From an uncultured Pseudomonadales bacterium (lineage in GTDB: Bacteria; Pseudomonadota; Gammaproteobacteria; Pseudomonadales; Porticoccaceae), in assembly GCA_905478725.1 (NCBI GenBank), contig CAJQJT010000291.1:1-6680 (forward strand): a stretch of 6,680 nucleotides of DNA, given 5' to 3'. How positions within the stretch are numbered: the first letter of the stretch is position 1; each line of letters opens with the position of its first letter. The translations under genes and the position numbers were made by a program. Positions 1 to 6,350 of the stretch are shown piece by piece. The notes below the pieces were generated by a model that ran no database searches, was not told the DNA's origin, and worked only from the letters and a program-made list of their open reading frames with translations.

Positions 1-108
1 GACGGTCTAGGCATGTTAGTAGAGCAGGCTGCTGAGTCTTTTTATATCTGGCGTCAGGTCAGACCTGAAACCGCCGGGGTTATTCAGTCTCAGCGAGAGT
101 TGTTCTAG
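1..108 (+). CDS. aroE: Shikimate dehydrogenase (AroE), C-terminal fragment
   Basis: Reading from base 1 in frame gives 35 codons ending in TAG at 106–108; the start lies left of the window. The visible tail begins [17 protein letters not shown] and closely matches the end of E. coli AroE (GLGMLVAQAAHAF...W). AroE reduces 3-dehydroshikimate to shikimate with NADPH in the cytosol, in the pathway to chorismate and aromatic amino acids. The Gln at residue 9 of the fragment aligns with the family's shikimate-contacting Gln (Gln244 in E. coli, from memory). The gene converges on the gamma-carbonic-anhydrase gene with only 17 bp between stop codons; E. coli also keeps aroE near yrdA. Only the last eighth or so of the protein is visible, so integrity of the rest cannot be judged. 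Confidence 0.88.
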   Translation, partial: DGLGMLVEQAAESFYIWRQVRPETAGVIQSQRELF

Positions 109-121
109 AGCAGCTCTTTTT
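107..121 (+). terminator. Possible weak terminator at the aroE / yrdA convergence
   Basis: AGAG (107–110) and CTCT (114–117) can pair around a 3-nt loop, and the stretch ends in a run of T (117–121) that fits a U-tract for aroE transcripts. A four-pair stem is weak and overlaps the aroE stop codon, so this is a tentative call. Confidence 0.22.
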
Positions 122-125
122 GTAG

Positions 126-689
126 CTATCCTTCCTGCAACTGCTCGGCCAGATACTCGTCCTTTAGCTTTACGTAATTAGCCGGGCTGTAGGTGAAGAA
201 ATTCTTCTCACTGTCCGACAGAGCGCGCATGGGTTTGCAGGGATTGCCCACATAGACAAAACCGCTGGCTAAGGTCTTTCCTGGCGGCACCATACAGCCA
301 GCACCGACAATCACTTCGTCCTCAATTACCGCACCGTCATTCACAATGGCGCCATTGCCAATCAAAATTCGATTGCCCACTGTGCAGCCGTGGAGCACCG
401 CGCGATGGCCTATGACCACATCGTCACCAATGGTTAAGGGCCAGCCGCCGGGATTAAACTCGCTGGCATGGGTAATGTGTAACACCGCGTTATCCTGCAC
501 ATTGGAGCGCGCACCGATTCTGATTGAATGCATATCGCCACGAATAACGGCCCCGGGCCAGACTGAAGCGTCGTCACCAAGATGCACGTCGCCAATCACT
601 GTTGCGGCAGGATCCACGTAGACTCTTTGGCCAAGCTTGGGTGAGATGCCTCTGTGTGAGCGCAGGTGTTTTCGAAAAGAGTGATCCAT
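126..689 (-). CDS. yrdA: Gamma-carbonic-anhydrase-like hexapeptide-repeat protein (YrdA family)
   Basis: The protein has 187 residues, near the usual length for this family (E. coli YrdA about 184). It is a left-handed beta-helix built from hexapeptide repeats, visible as repeated V-I-G-D, I-G-A and I-G-N-G units from about residue 30 to 135. The three histidines that bind zinc in archaeal Cam are in place: His71 (in LHITH), His95 (VIGH) and His100 (LHGC). Arg50 and Asp52 (IRGD), Gln65 and Asp66 (NVQD) also match the family. The C-terminal helix carries the usual YVKLKDEYL pattern. Members bind metal as trimers, but many bacterial ones, YrdA included, have little or no proven carbonic anhydrase activity, so catalysis is unproven here. 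The ATG at 689 has only a weak upstream GGG as ribosome-binding site. It is divergent from the yheV-type gene across 49 bp. Confidence 0.93.
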   Translation of the reverse strand: MDHSFRKHLRSHRGISPKLGQRVYVDPAATVIGDVHLGDDASVWPGAVIRGDMHSIRIGARSNVQDNAVLHITHASEFNPGGWPLTIGDDVVIGHRAVLHGCTVGNRILIGNGAIVNDGAVIEDEVIVGAGCMVPPGKTLASGFVYVGNPCKPMRALSDSEKNFFTYSPANYVKLKDEYLAEQLQEG

Positions 690-705
690 ATGCTGTTATG
701 CCCGA

Positions 706-711
706 TATAAT
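706..711 (+). promoter_or_regulatory. Probable −10 box for the yheV-type gene
   Basis: A perfect TATAAT lies in the 49-bp spacer between the divergent yrdA and yheV-type genes. It would start transcription near 718 and leave a leader of about 20 nt before the ATG at 739. No convincing −35 box is seen 16–18 bp upstream, inside the yrdA start region. The complementary strand reads ATTATA here, so overlapping divergent promoters are possible. Confidence 0.42.
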
Positions 712-738
712 GAAGGTTCCTATTGTGGTGATATTTAA

Positions 739-981
739 ATGGCTTTTTCAACCAAAAAACAATTTATTGCAGGCGTGACCTGTCCGAAGTGCAGTTTATT
801 GGACAAGATTCAGGCTTTTTCTACTGATGGCGTCGACTATCGTGAATGTATTAGCTGCGGGTTTCTCGATGAGATGCGCGTTTATTCCACTCCGCGAGAG
901 CCTGAAACGCGAGTGAATACAGATGCGGCCGATGAGGCGAACAAAATTTCTGCGGTAAAGCTGATGGATCCGAAGGGGTAG
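739..981 (+). CDS. yheV: Small zinc-ribbon protein, YheV / DUF2387 family
   Basis: This 80-residue protein has two CxxC knuckles, Cys15/Cys18 (CPKC) and Cys37/Cys40 (CISC followed by GF), typical of a four-cysteine zinc ribbon. The start (KKQFIAGVTCPKC) matches the family pattern of E. coli YheV (RKRFIAGAKCPAC), and the C-terminus has the family's VKLMDP-type ending. The family is called a putative metal-binding protein; its function is not known. In Pseudomonas the homologue sits near prlC and a gamma-carbonic-anhydrase gene (from memory), so the pairing with the neighbour here fits, although prlC itself is absent. A GTGGTG eight bases before the ATG is a modest ribosome-binding site. Confidence 0.88.
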   Translation: MAFSTKKQFIAGVTCPKCSLLDKIQAFSTDGVDYRECISCGFLDEMRVYSTPREPETRVNTDAADEANKISAVKLMDPKG

Positions 982-1038
982 GCTCTTAATTCAGGCTCTT
1001 AACCCTAAACCCTTAATCCACAGCCTTAATTTGAAGCC
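981..1038. repeat. Degenerate CTTAA direct repeats with imperfect dyad between convergent genes
   Basis: Four copies of a 13–14-bp unit with a CTTAA core follow one another: 981–993 (GGCTCTTAATTCA), 994–1006 (GGCTCTTAACCCT), 1007–1020 and 1021–1034. The outer parts also form an imperfect inverted repeat: 981–997 and 1022–1038 pair at 13 of 17 positions, plus one wobble, around a 24-nt loop. The tract begins at the last base of the yheV-type stop codon and runs to just before the annotated stop of the opposing gene. No T-run follows, so it is not a standard intrinsic terminator, although a stem in both transcripts could still protect 3' ends. Its repeats place TAA stops on the minus strand. 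Confidence 0.6.
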
Positions 1039-1044
1039 AGCGCT

Positions 1045-1674
1045 CTAATTCAATCGAACTCTGGAGTTTTGGCTTTTGAACAGCAGGCGGATATTGGATG
1101 ATTCTGTTAGGCAGGGGAATCGATCTGATGGATCTTTGCCCAGGGAGCTGGTGTATTGGTGAAGCTTCGCGCTCAGTCCCTGATTTTTTTTGATCGAGGC
1201 CAGCAGTTTGTCATTGAGAAGCTGAATGGCGCTGTCGATCTGGTTGGCGAAGGGTTCGCCGATAATATGGTGCACAATCAGGTTTGATCTGGTCATGTTC
1301 ACTGGGATTACAGGGCAGTTGAACCGTGCACTTAGAGTATCGTTGAGTTCCTCAAGTAACCGATGTGCCAGATAGGCCTGGTACATATTGGCTTCCAGTC
1401 CCTCTTCCGCAGACATAATGTCCATGGGTACATCGAGAAACTCTTTTGCAGTCGTTAATTGCCGAGCAATTTCGCCATTGACGCCGGCGCAGGCAATAAA
1501 ATCTTCGAAGGCGGTAATCAGGTCTGGCACCAGTTCGATATATTTTTTAATAAAAGATGCCAGAGCAGCAGTCCCATCACTCTCTCTCAGCCGTATAGAC
1601 TCGTGCAAATGCTGCACTCGCTCATTTAAGTACGCGATCAAAAATTCGCTGCTTTGATTGGAAAGTGGAGGCAT
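1045..1674 (-). CDS. Hypothetical helical protein, C-terminal frame uncertain
   Basis: I do not recognise this 209-residue protein. It lacks a signal peptide or membrane segment and looks cytosolic and mostly helical, with leucine-rich amphipathic stretches at about residues 10–60 and 93–118. The most family-like part is residues 118–153, including PVIPVNMTRSNLIVHH and GEPFANQIDSAIQLL; two cysteines (62 and 120) are isolated. The ATG at 1674 follows a GAGAGTGA-like ribosome-binding site. Beyond Lys163 the reading passes through eight A (plus-strand T run 1184–1191), and the last 46 residues look low in structure. Reading one base back there opens another frame of 56 codons, ending in TAA at 1013–1015 and giving about 220 residues. 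Either tail could be the real one. The gene is convergent with the yheV-type gene and divergent from cox, so context gives no function. Confidence 0.68.
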   Translation of the reverse strand: MPPLSNQSSEFLIAYLNERVQHLHESIRLRESDGTAALASFIKKYIELVPDLITAFEDFIACAGVNGEIARQLTTAKEFLDVPMDIMSAEEGLEANMYQAYLAHRLLEELNDTLSARFNCPVIPVNMTRSNLIVHHIIGEPFANQIDSAIQLLNDKLLASIKKNQGLSAKLHQYTSSLGKDPSDRFPCLTESSNIRLLFKSQNSRVRLN

Positions 1675-1819
1675 GGGTCACTCTCTATTGGTATGAAGTT
1701 TGGAGAAAAGCCCATTCACAGGGTTTATATCCACTAACGGTCGCGGCCATAAGCCTGATGACTATGGTGTAAATCTAGCAGAAATTAGGGCCTATGCCAC
1801 AAAGTTTGTCCCTTTTCTC

Positions 1820-1840
1820 CTCGCCGATGATTTAGGCGAG
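1820..1840. promoter_or_regulatory. Dyad upstream of the cox promoter
   Basis: CTCGCC (1820–1825) and GGCGAG (1835–1840) are perfect inverted six-base arms around a 9-base centre. The dyad lies about 70–90 bp upstream of the expected cox start site, a position compatible with an activator site. It does not match a binding consensus I can name, and six-base arms can arise by chance. Confidence 0.25.
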
Positions 1841-1895
1841 CACATTTGCAACACGCAATTCAGCCTGTAATACAGTAGTGATAATAGGTTTGCTT

Positions 1896-1904
1896 TGCTA
1901 TACT
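1896..1904 (+). promoter_or_regulatory. Extended −10 promoter of the cox operon
   Basis: TGCTATACT combines the TGn extension with TATACT, five of six matches to the sigma-70 −10 consensus. No clear −35 box is seen at 16–18 bp, which is usual for extended −10 promoters and often means activator dependence. Transcription would begin near 1911, giving a leader of about 86 nt before coxB. It is the best promoter-like site in the spacer. Confidence 0.58.
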
Positions 1905-1996
1905 GCCGCCGCTTTTGACCCGCCTGAGTTCCAGGTCCGGGACTAATTCGAAAAGCACGAGCTTAAAAAGTATTCATTACCACGGAGAAACAAGCG

Positions 1997-3142
1997 ATGT
2001 TGAAAAGAGCGCAAGCACTTTTCTTGAGTCTATTGAGCCTTGTTGTTTTATTGCCCATAGCGGGCAGTGCACTGGCGGAAAATGCAGCCAGCCAACTCAA
2101 TATGCCCCAAGGTGTCACCGAAGTCAGTCAAGCAGCTTATGACATTCACATGATCATGATCTGGGTCTGTACCGTTATCGGTGTCGGTGTTTTTGGTTTT
2201 ATGTTCTACGTGATGTATGCGCACCGCAAATCCCGCGGCGCCGTAGCAGAAAACTTTCATGAACACTTAGGCGTCGAGTTGCTTTGGACGATCGTCCCGA
2301 CAATCATTTTGATTGTTATGGCTTTCCCCGCGACTACCGCACTTTTAAAAGTCTACGACACAGACAATCCAGATATCGAAATTAAGATTACTGGCTATCA
2401 GTGGAAGTGGCAGTACGAATATCTCGGCGAAGGCGTTAAGTTCATGAGTGAGCTACGCACCTCTGACGACGAAGTCTATGGTCGCGAGCCCAAGGGTGAG
2501 CACTATCTTCGTGAAGTCACCGAGCCTTTGGTTCTTCCCGTAGGCAAAAAGATTCGCTTCCTGGTAACTGGCAACGACGTAATTCACTCCTGGTGGGTTC
2601 CCGATTTCGGCGTCAAGCGTGATGCGGTCCCAGGACTGTTCACCGCTGGTTGGGCCAAGACAGATAAGCCTGGCACCTATGTCGGTGAATGTACCGAGCT
2701 GTGCGGACAGGGCCACGCCTTTATGCCAGTAGTTGTTGAAGTGAAAGAAGAAGCTGAATACGACGCATGGCTAGCCAACAAGAAAGCTGAAGCAGTCGAA
2801 TACGCTTCGACTATCGGTAAAGAGTGGTTGGCTGAAGAGCTGATGGTTAAAGGTGAAGAGGTTTACCTGCAGAGTTGTGCAGGTTGTCACCAGGCTGATG
2901 GCGGCGGTATTCCCGGCGTATTCCCAGCGATTAAAGGCAGTCCAATCGCCCTAGGACCTCAGTTAGGCCACATTGCAGTATTGATCGACGGTGTCCCCGG
3001 CTCAGCTATGCAGTCATTTGCTGACCAGCTTTCCGAAGTCAATATAGCGGCGGTTATTCACTATCAGCGTAATGCTTGGGGCAATGATGTTGGCGATGTA
3101 ACTCAGCCAATTGATGTTCTCAACTACAAGCAAAGCAAATAA
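1997..3142 (+). CDS. coxB: Cytochrome c oxidase subunit II with fused cytochrome c domain
   Basis: CoxB (381 residues) accepts electrons from cytochrome c and passes them through CuA to subunit I. A signal peptide covers residues 1–27 (cleavage likely after SALA). Two membrane helices follow at about 52–75 and 95–117, with the electrons handled in the periplasm. The aromatic segment GYQWKWQYEY is at 133–142. CuA ligands are complete: His197, Cys232, Glu234 (backbone), Cys236, His240 and Met243. Glu94 in the GVELLWT motif fits the K-channel entrance glutamate. After a helical linker, a heme-c domain has CAGCH at 294–298 and a likely axial Met338, so this is a caa3-like subunit II; Pseudomonas CoxB also has this domain. 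Heme attachment requires the Ccm system, encoded elsewhere. GGAG nine bases before the ATG supports the start. It is the first gene of the operon, 14 bp before coxA. Confidence 0.97.
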   Translation: MLKRAQALFLSLLSLVVLLPIAGSALAENAASQLNMPQGVTEVSQAAYDIHMIMIWVCTVIGVGVFGFMFYVMYAHRKSRGAVAENFHEHLGVELLWTIVPTIILIVMAFPATTALLKVYDTDNPDIEIKITGYQWKWQYEYLGEGVKFMSELRTSDDEVYGREPKGEHYLREVTEPLVLPVGKKIRFLVTGNDVIHSWWVPDFGVKRDAVPGLFTAGWAKTDKPGTYVGECTELCGQGHAFMPVVVEVKEEAEYDAWLANKKAEAVEYASTIGKEWLAEELMVKGEEVYLQSCAGCHQADGGGIPGVFPAIKGSPIALGPQLGHIAVLIDGVPGSAMQSFADQLSEVNIAAVIHYQRNAWGNDVGDVTQPIDVLNYKQSK

Positions 3143-3156
3143 GGGAGATTAGATAA

Positions 3157-4731
3157 ATGGCACATGGTCCCGCAACATTGGCAGATGGCTGGCGCGCTTA
3201 TATAAGCCGCTGGGTATTTACGACCAATCACAAAGACATTGGTACTTTGTACCTTTGGTTTAGCTTTGCAATGTTCTTAATGGGCGGCGCTTTCGCGATG
3301 GTTATTCGCGCAGAGCTGTTCCAGCCAGGCATGCAGTTAATTAGACCTGAATTTTTCAACCAGATGACCACCATGCACGGCTTAGTCATGGTGTTCGGTG
3401 CGATTATGCCGGCTTTTGTTGGCTTGGCTAACTGGATGATTCCCCTGATGATCGGGGCGCCAGATATGGCTCTTCCACGCATGAACAATCTGAGTTTCTG
3501 GATCCTGCCGTTTGCATTCGCGATCCTGACTTCAACGTTGTTTATGGAAGGCGGCGGTCCTAACTTCGGCTGGACGTTCTACGCCCCACTGTCGACGACC
3601 TATGCACCAGAATCGGTTAACTTCTTTATCTTCGCAATCCATATTATGGGTGCCTCGTCAATCATGGGCTCGATTAATATTATTGCTACTGTAATGAATA
3701 TGCGCGCTCCTGGCATGACGTACATGAAGATGCCGCTGTTCGTTTGGACTTGGGTAATCACAGCATTCTTGTTAGTTGCTGTAATGCCAGTTCTAGCCGG
3801 CGCGGTGACCATGATGTTGATGGATATTAACTTCGGTACCAGCTTCTTCGACGCTGCTGGTGGCGGTGACCCGGTATTGTTCCAGCACGTTTTCTGGTTC
3901 TTTGGTCACCCAGAGGTTTACATCATTATCTTGCCAGCCTTTGGTGTTGTATCGCAGATTATTCCAACCTTCAGTCGCAAGCCGCTGTTTGGTTACTCGT
4001 CGATGGTTTACGCCACGGCAGCGATCGCGTTCTTGTCCTTCGTAGTCTGGGCTCACCACATGTTTACTGTGGGTATGCCAATCGCCGGTGAGCTGTACTT
4101 TATGTACGCCACTATGCTGATTGCTGTGCCAACAGGTGTGAAGGTATTTAACTGGATCACGACCATGTACAAAGGTTCATTGACCTTTGAAACCCCCATG
4201 CTATTCAGTATCGCCTTTGTGATTCTGTTTACCTTTGGTGGCTTCACTGGCTTGATGCTGTCGATCGCGGCTGCAGATATGCAGTACCACGACACCTACT
4301 TTGTTGTTGCTCACTTCCACTATGTAATGGTTGCAGGTGCAGTATTTAGTGGCACGGCTGCTATCTACTACTGGCTGCCAAAGTGGTGTGGAAAGATGTA
4401 CAACGAAACCATGGGTCAGGTGCAGTTCTGGGTTGCCTTTATCGGCTTTAACATTGCCTTTATGCCACAGCACTTCTTGGGTCTAGCTGGTATGCCACGT
4501 CGCTACGCCGACTACGGTCTGCAGTTTGCTGACTGGAATATGGTCTCTAGTATTGGTGCCTTTATCTATGGCGGTGCGCAGATCATGTTGCTGTACAACG
4601 TAATTGCAACGATCCGCAACGGCAAGCCAACGACAGAAGAGAAAACTTGGGAAGGTGCTGAAGGACTGGAATGGACTGTTCCATCACCGGCGCCTTACCA
4701 CACGTTCGCAAAGCCTCCCGAGTTTAAATAG
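3157..4731 (+). CDS. coxA: Cytochrome c oxidase subunit I (A-type heme-copper oxidase)
   Basis: CoxA (524 residues, normal length, about 12 membrane helices) reduces O2 to water and pumps protons across the inner membrane. Heme a ligands are His74 (TMHGLVM) and His388; heme a3 is bound by His386 (AHFHYVM). CuB ligands are His251, His300 and His301. Tyr255 in GHPEVY is the tyrosine crosslinked to His251. The D-channel is complete: Asp103 with Asn92 and Asn110 (GAPDMALPRMNN) leading to Glu253. The K-channel has Thr326 and Lys329 (PTGVK). Glu253 together with these residues places it in the A1 class of proton-pumping oxidases. No catalytic residue is missing. GGGAG (3143–3147) directly after the coxB stop, nine bases before the ATG, indicates coupled expression. 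The cytosolic tail after about residue 490 is hydrophilic. Confidence 0.98.
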   Translation: MAHGPATLADGWRAYISRWVFTTNHKDIGTLYLWFSFAMFLMGGAFAMVIRAELFQPGMQLIRPEFFNQMTTMHGLVMVFGAIMPAFVGLANWMIPLMIGAPDMALPRMNNLSFWILPFAFAILTSTLFMEGGGPNFGWTFYAPLSTTYAPESVNFFIFAIHIMGASSIMGSINIIATVMNMRAPGMTYMKMPLFVWTWVITAFLLVAVMPVLAGAVTMMLMDINFGTSFFDAAGGGDPVLFQHVFWFFGHPEVYIIILPAFGVVSQIIPTFSRKPLFGYSSMVYATAAIAFLSFVVWAHHMFTVGMPIAGELYFMYATMLIAVPTGVKVFNWITTMYKGSLTFETPMLFSIAFVILFTFGGFTGLMLSIAAADMQYHDTYFVVAHFHYVMVAGAVFSGTAAIYYWLPKWCGKMYNETMGQVQFWVAFIGFNIAFMPQHFLGLAGMPRRYADYGLQFADWNMVSSIGAFIYGGAQIMLLYNVIATIRNGKPTTEEKTWEGAEGLEWTVPSPAPYHTFAKPPEFK

Positions 4732-4744
4732 GGAGGCCTAGGCT

Positions 4745-5296
4745 ATGTCAACTGACGCTTCCAATCGAAGAGTTGTAGTGAAGTCGTTATTCGGTGCGGC
4801 GGGTATGTTTGCTTTTGCAATCTTTGTGTTACCGCCAATGTATGACCTGTTTTGTGAAATTACCGGACTCGGTGGCAAAACAGGTGATGAGTACACCGCG
4901 GTTGATGTCAGGGTTGATACATCGCGCGAGGTCAGAGTTAGGTTTGTGGCCTCAAACAATGCATCCATGCCCTGGGTCTTCAAGCCGACTCAAGACAGCG
5001 TAGTAGTGCATCCAGGTGAGCCAACAGAGATCACCTACTTTGCCCACAACGTTACAGATGAAGATATGGTTTCCCAGGCGATACCTAGTTTAGTGCCGAA
5101 CAATGTGGCTGATTATTTCCACAAGACAGAGTGTTTCTGTTTTGAGAATCAGCCTCTGGCAGCAGGCGACCAGGCAGACCTTAAGCTTGTATTTATTATT
5201 GATCCGGATTTGCCGGCGGGCGTTAATAGTGTGACGCTCTCTTACACGATTTTCGATATAACCGATCGAGTGGCAGATCCAATAGCACAGTTATAG
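4745..5296 (+). CDS. ctaG: Cytochrome c oxidase assembly protein CtaG/Cox11 (CuB copper chaperone)
   Basis: This 183-residue protein matches the Cox11 family, which inserts copper into the CuB site of subunit I. One N-terminal membrane helix (about 14–33) anchors a periplasmic beta-sandwich domain. Copper-binding cysteines are present: Cys37 (LFCEITG) just after the helix, and Cys130 and Cys132 in the CFCF motif (HKTECFCFENQ). The MPW.F.P motif (75–81), PGEPTEI.Y.A.N.T (90–104) and the C-terminal TLSYTIFDI segment are also typical. It should not be confused with the unrelated Bacillus CtaG (caa3_CtaG). GGGAGG (4731–4736) overlaps the end of the coxA stop codon and sits eight bases before the ATG, implying translational coupling. 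Placement between coxA and coxC is the standard Pseudomonas order. Confidence 0.96.
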   Translation: MSTDASNRRVVVKSLFGAAGMFAFAIFVLPPMYDLFCEITGLGGKTGDEYTAVDVRVDTSREVRVRFVASNNASMPWVFKPTQDSVVVHPGEPTEITYFAHNVTDEDMVSQAIPSLVPNNVADYFHKTECFCFENQPLAAGDQADLKLVFIIDPDLPAGVNSVTLSYTIFDITDRVADPIAQL

Positions 5297-5298
5297 TC

Positions 5299-5318
5299 AT
5301 TCCCAAGCGCTTGGGAAT
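5299..5318. promoter_or_regulatory. Perfect 20-bp palindrome between ctaG and coxC
   Basis: ATTCCCAAGC (5299–5308) is followed immediately by its exact reverse complement GCTTGGGAAT (5309–5318). It lies two bases after the ctaG stop codon and ends eight bases before the coxC ribosome-binding site (GGAG, 5327–5330). As RNA it can form an eight-pair hairpin with a GCGC loop. No U-tract follows, so it is not a normal terminator. As DNA, the centre AAGCGCTT resembles operators of LacI/GalR-family repressors, but an operator inside the operon would be unusual. An mRNA processing or stability hairpin that sets coxC level is the simpler reading. Confidence 0.75.
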
Positions 5319-5337
5319 AACAACACGGAGATAAAAG

Positions 5338-6279
5338 ATGTCAACAGAAAGCAGTTATTACGTACCCGAGCAGAGCAAGCTGCCGATTATCACTGCCACG
5401 GGCATGGGATTAATGGCTTATGGTGCCGCGTCTTGGGTTGTCAGTGGTGGAAGCATGATCTTCACCGCCGGCCTGGCCATCATGGCAGTGGTGATGTTCA
5501 AGTGGTGGAGCCTGGTTATTGATGAGAATATGCGAGGCCTGGCCAACGATCAGCTCAAGCGCTCCTATGTTTTGGGTATGCTGTGGTTTATCTTCTCCGA
5601 GGTAATGTTCTTTGCGGCTTTCTTTGGCGCCCTCTTCTACCTGCGAGTTATTGTTAATTCCTGGTTAGGTGGCGATGCGGCTATCGGCCTATTTGACGAT
5701 ACTCCTACTGACGCAGCTGTTGCTAACAACGCCATCCTCTGGCCTGGCTACGAAGCTGAGTGGCCGCCGATGATCACTCCTGATCAAGCGGCCAATGGTG
5801 AAAACGCAATCTTTAAGGGTCCGGACGAAGCAATGAGCTTTCCTGGCTGGGCCAAGCTGTTAGGTTGGCTGCCACTGTGGAACACGGTTATTTTGGTGAC
5901 CTCTAGTATCACTGTTCATATTGCCCATACCGGTCTGAAGAACAACAACCGTAAGCAGTTTATCGGCTGGTTGGCGCTGACTGTATTGCTTGGCGCAATC
6001 TTCTTGGTGCTTCAGGTTGAAGAATATGTGCATGCCTACCAGCACATGGGTCTTACCCTAGAGTCTGGTATCTACGGCACTACGTTCTTTATGCTTACCG
6101 GCTTCCACGGAGCTCACGTAACCTTGGGAACCATCATGCTACTGATCGCTTTGATTCGTGCAATCAAAGGGCACTTTAGCAATGAAGATCAGTTCGGCTT
6201 TGAAGCTGCATCTTGGTACTGGCACTTTGTTGATGTTGTTTGGCTTATCCTGTTCTTTGTAGTCTATGTTTTTGACTAG
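5338..6279 (+). CDS. coxC: Cytochrome c oxidase subunit III
   Basis: CoxC (313 residues) is the membrane subunit without metals that stabilises subunit I and supports proton uptake into the D-channel. Family marks include Glu88 in the IFSEVMFF motif (equivalent to bovine Glu90), QVEEY (about residue 228), GFHGAHVTLG (255–264) and the terminal WYWHFVDVVWL (293–303). Seven hydrophobic helices can be drawn. The loop after FFGALFYLRV, about residues 108–170, is long and hydrophilic with WPGYEAEWPP and accounts for the length above the roughly 260 residues of mitochondrial forms; long loops of this kind are found in gammaproteobacterial homologues. CACGGAG (5324–5330) gives a ribosome-binding site seven bases before the ATG, nearly the same as that of coxB. 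The 41-nt spacer after ctaG holds a perfect palindrome. It is the last gene before a strong terminator. Confidence 0.97.
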   Translation: MSTESSYYVPEQSKLPIITATGMGLMAYGAASWVVSGGSMIFTAGLAIMAVVMFKWWSLVIDENMRGLANDQLKRSYVLGMLWFIFSEVMFFAAFFGALFYLRVIVNSWLGGDAAIGLFDDTPTDAAVANNAILWPGYEAEWPPMITPDQAANGENAIFKGPDEAMSFPGWAKLLGWLPLWNTVILVTSSITVHIAHTGLKNNNRKQFIGWLALTVLLGAIFLVLQVEEYVHAYQHMGLTLESGIYGTTFFMLTGFHGAHVTLGTIMLLIALIRAIKGHFSNEDQFGFEAASWYWHFVDVVWLILFFVVYVFD

Positions 6280-6300
6280 ATAGAATATTGCTGGACGTAA

Positions 6301-6333
6301 AAAAACGGCTAGGCAAATTGCCTGGCCGTTTTT
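6301..6333. terminator. Strong bidirectional intrinsic terminator after coxC
   Basis: AAAAACGGCTAGGC (6301–6314) and GCCTGGCCGTTTTT (6320–6333) form a 14-pair stem with one G·T-type pair around the loop AAATT. The T-run on the plus strand serves coxC, 21 bp after its stop. The A-run (6299–6305) gives a T-run on the minus strand and can stop transcripts of the opposing DUF2909 gene about 110 bp past its stop codon. Confidence 0.93.
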
Positions 6334-6350
6334 GTTTGTAGGCTAGATAG

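Larger units (their letters stand above)
1675..1996. other. Non-coding spacer between the hypothetical gene and coxB
   Basis: No credible gene is present in this roughly 320-bp stretch. The left third must hold the promoter of the minus-strand hypothetical gene; a minus-strand TATAAA near 1725–1730 is a possible −10, without a clear −35. The middle has a short dyad at 1820–1840. The right third carries the cox promoter and leader. Within the leader, AGTTCC (1927–1932) and GGGACT (1939–1944) can form a six-pair hairpin including a G·T-type pair. It is too small to call a riboswitch. The ribosome-binding site GGAG (1984–1987) lies nine bases before the coxB ATG. Confidence 0.7.

Noticed and set aside
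346..621. Plus-strand open frame opposite the gamma-carbonic-anhydrase gene
   Set aside because: Antisense shadow of a well-conserved beta-helix protein; no recognisable motif.
1846..1858. TTGC–AACAC–GCAA half-dyad as an FNR/ANR site
   Set aside because: The spacing and inner bases do not fit TTGAT-N4-ATCAA; four-base arms are expected by chance.
1915..2142. Open frame of 75 codons crossing the coxB start
   Set aside because: It overlaps the coxB leader and signal peptide in another frame, has no good ribosome-binding site and a low-complexity Ser/Arg/His composition.
3228..4473. Several open frames of 61–90 codons on the minus strand and in other frames inside coxA
   Set aside because: They lie wholly within a gene with every catalytic residue in place, have no ribosome-binding sites or family-like motifs, and are rich in residues expected from reading coxA out of frame.
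6276..6350. Direct repeat CTAGATAG on both sides of the coxC terminator (6276–6283 and 6343–6350), as possible target-site duplication
   Set aside because: Only a terminator lies between the copies, with no terminal inverted repeats or transposase, and the first copy includes the coxC stop codon. Likely chance.
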